In this document: positions 1 to 5,410 of the stretch, in pieces | Numbering within the stretch: the stretch's first letter is position 1 | Layout: every line of letters starts with the position of its first letter | Source: Candidatus Zixiibacteriota bacterium | GTDB lineage: Bacteria; Blakebacterota; Blakebacteria; Blakebacterales; Blakebacteraceae | NCBI GenBank assembly: GCA_030604325.1 | Contig: JAUVWC010000109.1 | Coordinates: forward strand, 1-5,410 | Length of the DNA: 5,410 nucleotides | Reading direction: 5' to 3' | The notes under the pieces: model-generated | Seen by the model: only the letters and a program-made list of their open reading frames with translations | What the model was told of the DNA's origin: nothing | The model's database searches: none | Made by a program: the position numbers and the translations under genes

Positions 1-1056
1 GCTGAAAAAGGGTTGGGTGGCCTGCTCCATGACTTCCTGTGTCATGCCTACTCCCTCATCATTCACCGTGATGAGGATTCCATCCTCTTCCTGCTCTATC
101 TCCAGTGTGACCTCGGTGCCGTTTGGTGTGGCCTCGAGCGCGTTGCGAACCACTTCCATGATTGTAGCGACGACCTGTACGCGGTCGGCGACAATAGTGG
201 AGAGTCCGGTAGGAATGACCGCGGTCAGCCGGACCTGCCGGGGGCGTTCGGGCTCCAGCCGGCGCACAGCTTCGGCAGCGCAATCTGCCAGGCTGACAGT
301 TTCGGCGATCAGGGCTTCGCTGCCGCCGTAGGCGAGCAGCTTCGCTAGCAGCTCTGTGGTCCGATCGAGCCCCTCCTCGATGTAGTGCAGGAAACGGAGC
401 GCTGGATCCTTACCCCCCAGCAGTTTGCGGGCCTGTTCCAGGGCGGCAACGACGGTCGACAGCCGCTCGTTGACCCGGCGGGCCAGCCCGCCGGCGACCA
501 TCTGGAGTCCGGCAATGTGGTTCGAGTGATTTCCTTGGGCAGGTGCTGGCGCGGAGGTATCATGCATCGCATCGGCGGGGAGGAATGAGTCCACCAGATG
601 AGCCCACCTGGCCCATTCGAATAGCTGTTGTGTCGCATCCTCAGGGATCAGGGGCAGATGCAGACTTACCACCCCTGGCAGGGGAGACGGGCCATCGCCG
701 ACAGGGAGCAGAGCAACCGCGGCAGAGCGGATGCGGTCCTCCATAAGGGGGATCTGGTGGAGTCCTTCGCTGTTGGATGGGTCGGGGACTAATCTCAGTA
801 CGCCATCGTCGGCCGCCTCGGCGATTGTCCCTCCCGGTGTCGGCAGCACCTCCCCCAGTGGCAGGTCTCCCGGATCGGCGGCATATAGGCGCATGCCTGC
901 CACGGTTGGGACCCACAGGCAGGCGGCTGAGGCACCCGCCTGGCGTCGGAGTGTGGAGAGAAATCGAACGAGGAGCTGAGGCGCCCACACCTCCTCCGGG
1001 TGCCACATGCGGGGGGCCCGGAAATCGTCTTCAACCAGCTCACGTTTTATCGGCAT
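1..1056 (-). CDS. Sensor histidine kinase-like protein, H-box His replaced by Arg (partial, 3' end off the window)
   Basis: An open frame reads on the minus strand from ATG at 1056 to the left edge, giving 352 residues with no stop. Residues about 30-155 look like a degenerate GAF-type sensory domain (the stretch MRLYAADPGDLPLGEVLP is typical); I see no membrane segment, so the protein is probably cytoplasmic. A DHp-like region follows at 182-250. The motif AGGLARRVNERL at 188-199 is colinear with the AGGIAHDFNNLL H-box of NtrB-like kinases, but the phosphoacceptor His is Arg193. The HATPase domain looks intact: N-box EVVRNALEA with Asn305, G1 box DEGVGM at 333-338, and an F-box-like QPFFS at the edge. 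By family it would autophosphorylate and pass phosphate to a response regulator; without the His it may instead be a pseudokinase or a modulator. The start is uncertain: GTG at 1059 is adjacent, and the only SD-like run (AGGGG) lies 13-16 nt upstream. It is transcribed divergently from nrdJ. A receiver domain or partner gene beyond the edge cannot be excluded. Confidence 0.85.
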   Translation of the reverse strand, partial: MPIKRELVEDDFRAPRMWHPEEVWAPQLLVRFLSTLRRQAGASAACLWVPTVAGMRLYAADPGDLPLGEVLPTPGGTIAEAADDGVLRLVPDPSNSEGLHQIPLMEDRIRSAAVALLPVGDGPSPLPGVVSLHLPLIPEDATQQLFEWARWAHLVDSFLPADAMHDTSAPAPAQGNHSNHIAGLQMVAGGLARRVNERLSTVVAALEQARKLLGGKDPALRFLHYIEEGLDRTTELLAKLLAYGGSEALIAETVSLADCAAEAVRRLEPERPRQVRLTAVIPTGLSTIVADRVQVVATIMEVVRNALEATPNGTEVTLEIEQEEDGILITVNDEGVGMTQEVMEQATQPFFS

Positions 1057-1097
1057 CACGACATAGAATAGGCCCCTACTCCGACGAGTTGCGGACG

Positions 1098-1122
1098 CTG
1101 GTGTCCTGAGTCACAATTCCGT
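1098..1122 (+). repeat. Left terminal inverted repeat of the MITE-like element
   Basis: The outer 16 bases are an exact inverted match to 1224-1239. The next nine (CAATTCCGT) match the partner with two differences. Confidence 0.75.
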
Positions 1123-1133
1123 CGTAATTCATC

Positions 1134-1200
1134 CTCCGCTGCATCCGCACCTGCGGCGTTGCGCCTCGTCGCCGCGCCTGGCCGGAGCGGCGCAGCGGAG
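1134..1200. repeat. Nested inverted repeats in the core of the MITE-like element
   Basis: A perfect 9-bp inverted repeat (1134-1142 with 1192-1200) encloses a G+C-rich loop. The loop itself holds an 8-bp stem with one mismatch: GCCGCGCC at 1171-1178 with GGAGCGGC at 1184-1191, around a 5-base loop. As single-stranded DNA or RNA the whole element could fold into one long branched hairpin. No T-run follows the hairpin on either strand, so it does not look like a standard terminator. Confidence 0.6.
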
Positions 1201-1214
1201 TCCTCGGTTATGCA

Positions 1215-1239
1215 ACGGACTTATGACTCAGGACACCAG
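1215..1239 (-). repeat. Right terminal inverted repeat of the MITE-like element
   Basis: Read on the minus strand it begins CTGGTGTCCTGAGTCA and continues TAAGTCCGT. It matches the left end at 23 of 25 positions. Confidence 0.75.
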
Positions 1240-1292
1240 GGGCCGCAGAGGGTGGAATCCTGTTCGGGTCCCAATGCAGTTGTAGATAAAAA

Positions 1293-1308
1293 AAACTAGA
1301 AGTTGTGT
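1293..1308 (+). promoter_or_regulatory. Putative NrdR box 1 upstream of nrdJ
   Basis: The 16-mer AAACTAGAAGTTGTGT matches the known NrdR palindrome ACACAATATATTGTGT at 11 of 16 positions, including the right half TTGTGT. NrdR is a zinc-finger/ATP-cone repressor of ribonucleotide reductase genes and usually binds two such boxes set an integral number of helical turns apart. The second candidate lies exactly 32 bp downstream, centre to centre. The left half-site is weak, so the call depends on the pairing and on the gene it precedes. Confidence 0.5.
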
Positions 1309-1318
1309 ACGAAAAGAC

Positions 1319-1347
1319 TTGAATGTACCACATCTTGTAATTAGTCT
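1319..1347 (+). promoter_or_regulatory. Tentative nrdJ promoter
   Basis: TTGAAT at 1319-1324 is a fair -35 element, and 17 bp later comes TAGTCT at 1342-1347, a weak -10 (3 of 6 matches). TGTAAT at 1336-1341 is a better -10 (5 of 6), but it has no well-spaced -35. The stretch 1281-1350 is the most A+T-rich part of the intergenic region and contains both NrdR-like sites, so transcription probably starts near here, leaving a leader of about 110 nt. I saw no cobalamin riboswitch B12-box in that leader, although nrdJ is B12-dependent. Confidence 0.25.
1325..1340 (+). promoter_or_regulatory. Putative NrdR box 2 upstream of nrdJ
   Basis: The 16-mer GTACCACATCTTGTAA matches ACACAATATATTGTGT at only 9 of 16 positions, but it keeps the core C4, A6, A8, T9, T11, T12, G13 and T14. 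Its outer bases are degenerate. Its 32-bp phase with the upstream box matches the roughly three-turn spacing reported for NrdR box pairs. It would overlap the promoter, as expected for a repressor site. Confidence 0.45.
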
Positions 1348-1427
1348 CATCGGTCCGCAGTTGTTCTCTCGTGCGATAGCATCCCGTCGACCCCGCGGGT
1401 GGCGGTAGAGGAAGAATATTGAACTGA

Positions 1428-1441
1428 TGCGGTATCCCGCA
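1428..1441 (+). other. Stem-loop just upstream of the nrdJ ribosome binding site
   Basis: TGCGG (1428-1432) and CCGCA (1437-1441) form a perfect 5-bp G+C-rich stem with a TATC loop. It ends 12 bases before the Shine-Dalgarno sequence and does not cover it. It could tune mRNA stability or translation, or be chance. Confidence 0.3.
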
Positions 1442-1453
1442 ATTTTATACACC

Positions 1454-1459
1454 GGAGGT
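1454..1459 (+). promoter_or_regulatory. Ribosome binding site of nrdJ
   Basis: GGAGGT is a near-perfect Shine-Dalgarno sequence ending 5 bases before the ATG at 1465. It fixes the nrdJ start. Confidence 0.85.
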
Positions 1460-1464
1460 AATCG

Positions 1465-4299
1465 ATGAGCCCGCAATCCCAGGCCAGAGTTGCGGCAGAG
1501 CGCAGAAAGAAACTGGAGGAAAGCCGGTTTGCGGCCCCGCCGCGTACCGGCATTTCTTTGCCGCGCTTCTTTACCACCCCTGACATACATCCATTCGACG
1601 AGGTAGCCTGGGAGAAACGGGATGCGGTGATCACCAACCACGAGGGTGAGGTGATCTTCGAGCAGAAGGATGTCGAGGTTCCCGAGTCGTGGTCACAGCT
1701 CGCCACCAACGTGGTGGTCTCCAAGTACTTCGCCGGCCCTGGCGAGATCATCGCCCGTGAGGACTCGGTCCGCCACCTGATTGACAGAGTAGTGAGTACT
1801 ATCGTTGGTTGGGCCAGAGAGGGCCATTACTTCGAGTCGGAAGAAGATCTCGAGGCGTTCGGGGCTGAGCTCGCCTATCTGGCGCTAAACCAGTACATGG
1901 CGTTCAACAGCCCGGTCTGGTTCAACGTGGGGGTGGAGCCGCACCCCCAGTGTTCGGCCTGCTTCATCAACTCGGTCGAGGATTCGATGGGATCGATCCT
2001 CAGCCTTGCCAAGACCGAGGGGATGCTCTTCAAGTACGGATCTGGAACCGGATCCAACCTCTCACCGCTGCGCTCCTCGAAGGAGAAGCTGTCCGGTGGA
2101 GGCGTACCCTCAGGCCCTGTCTCCTTCATGAAGGGCTTCGACGCCTTTGCCGGTGTGATCAAGTCGGGGGGGAAGACCAGACGCGCCGCCAAGATGGTAA
2201 TTCTGAATGTGGATCATCCCGATGTCGTCGAATTCATCAACTGCAAGGCGAATGAAGAAAAAAAGGCGTGGGCCCTCATCGACTCCGGTTACGATGGAGC
2301 ACTCGACGGTGAGGCTTACGGCTCAGTCTACTTCCAAAATGCTAATCACTCCGTGCGGGTGACCGACGAGTATATGCACTCGGTCGTGAACGACGAGGAG
2401 TGGACGCTGAAGGCCGTGACCACCGGTGAACCCGTCGAGACGGTACGGGCGCGCAGCATAATGAACCAGATGGCCGAGGCCGCCTGGTTATGCGGGGATC
2501 CGGGAATTCAGTACGACACCACGATCAATGATTGGCACACCTGCCTTAACACCGACCGGATCCACGCCAGCAATCCCTGCTCCGAGTACATGTTCCTCAA
2601 CGACACGGCGTGCAACCTTGCCAGCCTGAATCTCATAAAGTTCAGGTCTGAGGATGTCGAGTTCGACATCTCGGCCTTCATTCAGGCGGTGAAAGTGACT
2701 CTCCTGGCGCAGGAGATCATCGTCGACAACGCTCTCTACCCGACCGAGGCTATCGCCCAGAACTCTTACGATTTCCGCGCGCTGGGGCTGGGGTACGCCA
2801 ACCTGGGGGCCCTGCTGATGAGCCGCGGCCTCGCCTACGATTCCGACGAGGGGCGTAACTACGCGGCGGCCGTCACGAGCCTCATGCACGGAACGGCATT
2901 CCGCACCAGTGCCGAGATAGCGGCCAGTCACGGGCCATTCACCGGATATCCTGAAAATGAAGAGAACATGCTGCGCGTTATCGGCAAACACCGTGATGTC
3001 GCCTACAACATGCCCGACGATGGTGTTCCACCAGCCCTTCAGACCGCCCATCAGGAGATCTGGGACCAGGTCGTGGAGATGGATAGGGAGCACGGCTTCC
3101 GCAATGCTCAGGTAACCGTCCTTGCCCCCACCGGAACGATTGCCTTCATGATGGACTGTGATACCACCGGCATCGAGCCCGACATCGCCCTGGTCAAGTA
3201 CAAGAAGCTGGTGGGCGGTGGGATGTTGAAGATGGTCAACCGTACCGTGCCGCTGACGCTGGAGAGGCTGGGCTATGAACCGGATGAAGTGAAGACGATT
3301 GTAGACTACATCGACGAATGCGACACCATCGAAGGCGCTCCAGGGCTCAGGCAGGAGCATCTGCCGATCTTCGACTGCGCCTTCAAGCCGGCCGGCGGAT
3401 TGCGTTCGATCCACTGGATGGGCCACATACGCATGATGGGCGCCGTGCAGCCATTCCTCTCGGGAGCTATCTCCAAGACGGTGAACATGCCGAACGACAC
3501 TGCCGTCGAGGACATCGAGAAGGCATTTGTGGAAGGATGGCGGTTGGGTTTGAAGGCGCTGGCCATCTATCGCGACGGGTGCAAGCGCACCCAGCCGCTC
3601 ACGACGCGCGTGGCGGTGAAGGAAGCGGAACCGGTCGCTGTGCTCACCCGGCGCAGGCTTCCGGACGAGCGTCAGAGTATCACCCACAAGTTCTCGGTGG
3701 GGGGCCATGAGGGGTATCTCACTGTTGGTATGTATGGGAATGGAGAGCCGGGTGAAATCTTCATCACCATGGCCAAAGAGGGCTCCACCATCTCCGGACT
3801 GATGGACACGATCGCCACCATGACCAGTATGGCGTTTCAGTATGGTGTACCGCTCAGTGTGCTGGTGAACAAGTTCAGCCATATGCGGTTCGAACCGTCC
3901 GGTTTCACCAACAACAAGGATATTCCCATCGCCAAGTCGGCCATCGATTATATCTTCCGCTGGCTGGCGCTCAAGTTCCTGCCGGTGGATGAGCTGAGTG
4001 CGATCGTCTCTGAAGAAGTTGCCAGGGCTCGCGGGGAAGAGGTAGCCAAGCGCCGGCGGGCTAAGAAGGAGGCGGAGGCAGGCGCCTCGACCGAGGCAGG
4101 GGAAGTGGTGGCCACCGACGATGAGCAGAAGATGGAACCGAATGTCGGCTTCCTGCCGCAGAACAAGGAGGCGAGCCAGTCCCTTCTCATCCAGGCCCAG
4201 GCGGACGCCCCCTCCTGCTACAACTGCGGGAGCATCATGGTGCGGAACGGGGCATGTTACAAGTGCCTGAACTGCGGTGCCACCAGCGGCTGCTCCTAA
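1465..4299 (+). CDS. nrdJ: Adenosylcobalamin-dependent class II ribonucleotide reductase
   Basis: A complete 944-residue protein that reduces ribonucleotides to deoxyribonucleotides in the cytoplasm, using a radical from adenosylcobalamin, with no need for oxygen or a small radical subunit. The N-terminus (PRFFTTPDIHPFD, then NVVVSKYFAG near residue 90) is typical of long NrdJ; I see no N-terminal ATP-cone, so the dATP on/off switch is probably absent. Catalytic residues are visible: finger-loop NPCSE at 370-374 with the predicted thiyl-radical Cys372 plus Asn370 and Glu374, and the redox pair Cys383 and Cys166 (in CSACF, 163-167). The phosphate-binding loop PTGTI is at 555-559. A TSCPD domain covers about 740-840, followed by a Lys/Glu/Ala-rich linker (about 850-915). 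The C-terminal tail has C918xxC921, C931, C934xxC937 and C943, the zinc-ribbon/redox-shuttle type that re-reduces the active site. The start is set by GGAGGT. The paired NrdR-like sites upstream suggest repression when nucleotides are plentiful. No truncation, frameshift or intein is seen. Confidence 0.97.
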   Translation: MSPQSQARVAAERRKKLEESRFAAPPRTGISLPRFFTTPDIHPFDEVAWEKRDAVITNHEGEVIFEQKDVEVPESWSQLATNVVVSKYFAGPGEIIAREDSVRHLIDRVVSTIVGWAREGHYFESEEDLEAFGAELAYLALNQYMAFNSPVWFNVGVEPHPQCSACFINSVEDSMGSILSLAKTEGMLFKYGSGTGSNLSPLRSSKEKLSGGGVPSGPVSFMKGFDAFAGVIKSGGKTRRAAKMVILNVDHPDVVEFINCKANEEKKAWALIDSGYDGALDGEAYGSVYFQNANHSVRVTDEYMHSVVNDEEWTLKAVTTGEPVETVRARSIMNQMAEAAWLCGDPGIQYDTTINDWHTCLNTDRIHASNPCSEYMFLNDTACNLASLNLIKFRSEDVEFDISAFIQAVKVTLLAQEIIVDNALYPTEAIAQNSYDFRALGLGYANLGALLMSRGLAYDSDEGRNYAAAVTSLMHGTAFRTSAEIAASHGPFTGYPENEENMLRVIGKHRDVAYNMPDDGVPPALQTAHQEIWDQVVEMDREHGFRNAQVTVLAPTGTIAFMMDCDTTGIEPDIALVKYKKLVGGGMLKMVNRTVPLTLERLGYEPDEVKTIVDYIDECDTIEGAPGLRQEHLPIFDCAFKPAGGLRSIHWMGHIRMMGAVQPFLSGAISKTVNMPNDTAVEDIEKAFVEGWRLGLKALAIYRDGCKRTQPLTTRVAVKEAEPVAVLTRRRLPDERQSITHKFSVGGHEGYLTVGMYGNGEPGEIFITMAKEGSTISGLMDTIATMTSMAFQYGVPLSVLVNKFSHMRFEPSGFTNNKDIPIAKSAIDYIFRWLALKFLPVDELSAIVSEEVARARGEEVAKRRRAKKEAEAGASTEAGEVVATDDEQKMEPNVGFLPQNKEASQSLLIQAQADAPSCYNCGSIMVRNGACYKCLNCGATSGCS

Positions 4300-4364
4300 A
4301 CAGCGGAACTTCTACCGGCACCTTATTGCTTGCTTAAACGATTAAATTGTGCGAGAAGTTCGGT

Positions 4365-4898
4365 ATGGAATTCACACCGAACTACGATCAGGGCCACCTG
4401 GTGGTCGCGGCAGCTCGGGTGCTGTCACACAAGCTGGAGAAGCCTCCGACCAGGGAGGAGATCGGAGAACTGCTGGAGGTTTCCCATGAAGTAATAGGGG
4501 CTGTTGCGCGCGCACTGGAGAGCAGGGGAATCGTAAAGATCCACAAGACTCCCTTCGATACCCGGGTGGAAGTAACCGATCACACACTTCTCGAGGAACT
4601 CCCGAGAGATGATTCGGGAGCTGATATGAAAGGAGAGGTCGACGCCTTCCTGGAGCGTTCGCGGGAGAAACACGAGAAGGTCGAAAAGCTCTTCGGCGAA
4701 AAGGAGTACGAGAAAAGGAAGAAGAAGAAGCAGGCCGGCCTCGAGGCTCAGCTCAAAGAGTTCCAGAAGAAGAAAGCGGTCGATCCCTTTGCCAAGCCGG
4801 ATGCCGTAGAAGGGGAAAGCCCGGCGGCAGAGAGCTCGGAGGCAGAGAACTCAGAGGCAGCGAACTCGGAGGGGGAGGAGCCGGCGCAGGAGAAGTAG
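4365..4898 (+). CDS. Uncharacterised protein with probable winged-helix N-terminus and charged C-terminus
   Basis: I do not recognise this as a named family. From ATG 4365 it has 177 residues; a TTG start at 4347 would add six (MCEKFG). ATG is preferred because GAGAAG lies 6 bases upstream, whereas TTG has no Shine-Dalgarno site; an in-frame stop at 4335 rules out longer forms. The first 75 residues look like a winged helix-turn-helix: a helix around HLVVAAARVLSHKL, then TREEIGELLEVSHEVIGAVA as the helix-turn-helix pair, ESRGIV, and a possible wing (TPFDTRVEVTDH). After that comes a Lys/Glu-rich probable coiled coil (KHEKVEKLFGEKEYEKRKKKK and on), a DPFAKPDA hinge and a disordered acidic tail with three AE(S/N)SE-like repeats. 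There is no membrane segment or signal peptide. It starts 65 bp after nrdJ on the same strand with no clear terminator between, so co-transcription is likely. It could be a DNA-binding regulator or a partner of NrdJ; both ideas are inference. Confidence 0.8.
   Translation: MEFTPNYDQGHLVVAAARVLSHKLEKPPTREEIGELLEVSHEVIGAVARALESRGIVKIHKTPFDTRVEVTDHTLLEELPRDDSGADMKGEVDAFLERSREKHEKVEKLFGEKEYEKRKKKKQAGLEAQLKEFQKKKAVDPFAKPDAVEGESPAAESSEAENSEAANSEGEEPAQEK
4826..4870 (+). repeat. Three tandem 15-bp repeats inside the downstream gene
   Basis: Units at 4826-4840, 4841-4855 and 4856-4870 all follow GGCAGAGAACTCGGA with one or two changes each. They encode AESSE, AENSE and AANSE in the acidic tail. Being a multiple of three, unit gain or loss would keep the frame, so tail length may vary between strains. 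Confidence 0.75.
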
Positions 4899-4904
4899 CC
4901 TCGC

Positions 4905-4932
4905 AGAGAGAGTGTGGAGAAGCACTCCCTCT
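4905..4932 (+). terminator. Stem-loop after the winged-helix-like gene, possible weak terminator
   Basis: AGAGAGAGTG (4905-4914) pairs with CACTCCCTCT (4923-4932) over 10 bp with one A-C mismatch, around an 8-base loop. It starts 6 bases after the TAG stop, where a terminator is expected. The U-tract is poor (only TT, then GACA), so it would be weak or factor-assisted. Its last base is the first base of the TTGACA element of the next unit. Confidence 0.35.
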
Positions 4933-4960
4933 TGACATGGTGCCGCCGGAAATAGATTGT
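4932..4960 (+). promoter_or_regulatory. Putative promoter for the MrpE-like gene
   Basis: A perfect -35 hexamer TTGACA lies at 4932-4937. The -10 is either TAGATT at 4953-4958 (15-bp spacer, 4 of 6 matches) or GATTGT at 4955-4960 (17-bp spacer, 3 of 6). A start site would fall around 4965, making a leader of about 45 nt. Confidence 0.4.
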
Positions 4961-4964
4961 GCGA

Positions 4965-4984
4965 CACCGGCCTAAGGACCGGTG
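4965..4984 (+). other. Stem-loop in the leader of the MrpE-like gene
   Basis: CACCGG (4965-4970) and CCGGTG (4979-4984) form a perfect 6-bp stem around CCTAAGGA. No T-run follows, so it is not a standard terminator. If the promoter above is real, this hairpin would sit at the very 5' end of the mRNA; it could instead be an operator palindrome. Confidence 0.4.
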
Positions 4985-5011
4985 CCGAATCCGACGCTGT
5001 CAAAGGTGGCG

Positions 5012-5410
5012 ATGCCCGAGTCCCCAAGCACCATAGCAGCCGCGGGTAACTACCCCCGCCGCTTCCGCAGCCGGCTGGCTCCTGTGATCCAAGCCCTTCT
5101 GCTGATGGGTGTATGGCTGCTCTTGAGCGGCCACTACGATGCCTTCCATATTTCTCTCGGCATTTTCTCCGTCGGCCTCGTCATGGTGCTCAACGCCGGT
5201 CTCTATCGGGTACGGCTCTATCCTGGGGACGTGCACCGGGATCTCCGATTCGTCAATCTCTTCATCTACATCTTCTGGCTGGCCAAGGAGATCGTCCTGG
5301 CCGCTATCCAGGTTGCCCGGTTCGTCCTCCACCCCAGGATGCCCATCGATCCCTCGTTTCTGGATTTCCACGCCGAGCTCCCCAACGCCGGCTCGCAGGT
5401 GGTGCTGGCC
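5012..5410 (+). CDS. mrpE: Na+/H+ antiporter subunit E, MrpE/MnhE type (partial, 3' end off the window)
   Basis: 133 residues are read from ATG 5012 to the right edge without a stop. After a polar, basic N-terminus (RRFRSR), hydrophobic segments fall at about 23-39 (containing VWLLLSG), 46-63 and 78-105 (FIYIFWLAKEIVLAAIQVA). These, the segment WLAKEIVLAAIQVARFVLHP and the following soluble part DPSFLDFHAELPNAGSQVVLA are the familiar layout of MrpE, a membrane subunit of the multi-subunit Mrp cation/proton antiporter used in sodium and pH homeostasis. The family sequence that normally follows (an N-x-ITLTPGT-like motif) would begin just beyond the edge. Start: AAGG at 5003-5006 lies 5 bases upstream of ATG. 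Other mrp subunit genes (F, G and B-D) would be expected downstream but cannot be seen. The roughly 22-residue hydrophilic N-terminal extension is longer than in many MrpE proteins, so an internal start remains possible. Confidence 0.85.
   Translation, partial: MPESPSTIAAAGNYPRRFRSRLAPVIQALLLMGVWLLLSGHYDAFHISLGIFSVGLVMVLNAGLYRVRLYPGDVHRDLRFVNLFIYIFWLAKEIVLAAIQVARFVLHPRMPIDPSFLDFHAELPNAGSQVVLA

Larger units (their letters stand above)
1098..1239. mobile_element. MITE-like palindromic element with 25-bp terminal inverted repeats
   Basis: The ends 1098-1122 and 1215-1239 are inverted repeats matching at 23 of 25 positions, with the outer 16 bp (CTGGTGTCCTGAGTCA) perfect. A second inverted repeat, CTCCGCTGC at 1134-1142 and GCAGCGGAG at 1192-1200, is nested inside, and the core is strongly G+C-rich. 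The 142-bp unit has no coding capacity. This is what a non-autonomous miniature inverted-repeat element, or the fused ends of a lost insertion sequence, looks like. I see no convincing target-site duplication in the flanks, so either the exact ends are uncertain or the insertion is old. It lies 41 bp upstream of the kinase-like start and about 50 bp before the putative nrdJ control sites, so it may have moved or replaced the kinase gene promoter. The transposase family is not identified. Confidence 0.65.

Noticed and set aside
13..348. Plus-strand open frames over the left end
   Set aside because: They overlap the minus-strand kinase-like gene, which has clear N, G1 and H-box-like motifs; the plus-strand translations show no family features.
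1134..1200. G+C-rich hairpin as a bidirectional rho-independent terminator
   Set aside because: No T-run follows on either strand, and it sits between divergent gene starts, where a terminator is not expected.
1419..1451. TTGAAC followed by TTTTATAC as an nrdJ promoter
   Set aside because: The spacing is poor, and the start site would fall on the Shine-Dalgarno sequence, leaving no usable leader.
1240..1464. Cobalamin riboswitch upstream of the B12-dependent enzyme
   Set aside because: I looked for the B12-box and the associated stems and found none; the region is also small for the full element plus promoter.
1228..1751. Two overlapping minus-strand frames across the nrdJ start
   Set aside because: They are antisense to the NrdJ N-terminus and the A+T-rich control region, with no ribosome binding site or recognised domain.
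2488..3882. Long minus-strand open frame (464 codons) inside nrdJ
   Set aside because: It is antisense to strongly conserved NrdJ coding sequence, has no recognisable domain, and its His/Arg/Val-rich composition is typical of a mirrored frame in a G+C-rich gene.
5000..5371. Minus-strand open frame of 123 codons at the right end
   Set aside because: It is the antisense shadow of the MrpE-like gene, whose plus-strand reading gives convincing membrane segments.

Overview
The window is a GC-rich bacterial chromosomal segment (I estimate about 60% G+C in the genes) with densely packed genes, clear Shine-Dalgarno sites and no phage or plasmid genes. Gene content (an adenosylcobalamin-dependent class II ribonucleotide reductase, an orphan-type histidine kinase relative and an Mrp-type Na+/H+ antiporter subunit) fits a proteobacterium or Desulfobacterota-like organism able to live with little or no oxygen. 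The sequence alone does not fix the taxon. Layout from left to right: (1) 1-1056, minus strand, a histidine-kinase-like gene whose C-terminal end runs off the left edge; its ATP-binding domain looks intact, but the phosphoacceptor histidine of the H-box is replaced by arginine. (2) 1057-1464, a 408-base divergent intergenic region. It holds a 142-bp element with near-perfect 25-bp terminal inverted repeats (1098-1239, MITE-like), then an A+T-rich stretch with two 16-bp sites resembling NrdR boxes spaced exactly 32 bp apart, a small stem-loop and a strong ribosome binding site. (3) 1465-4299, plus strand, complete nrdJ encoding a 944-residue B12-dependent ribonucleotide reductase. (4) 4365-4898, plus strand, a small unrecognised protein with a probable winged-helix N-terminus and a charged coiled-coil/low-complexity C-terminus, probably co-transcribed with nrdJ. 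(5) 4899-5011, a short intergenic region with two stem-loops and a TTGACA promoter-like element. (6) 5012 to the right edge, plus strand, the start of an MrpE/MnhE-type antiporter subunit gene. How they may work together: nrdJ makes deoxyribonucleotides without needing oxygen or an iron-radical partner subunit, and the paired sites upstream suggest control by the repressor NrdR in response to the nucleotide pool. The downstream winged-helix-like protein is the most obvious candidate for an uncharacterised partner or regulator, but this rests only on position. The kinase-like gene and the antiporter gene appear to be separate transcription units. I see no clear multi-gene novel system; the best leads are the His-to-Arg kinase relative, the MITE-like palindrome between the divergent genes, the NrdR-like pair, and the unknown protein behind nrdJ.
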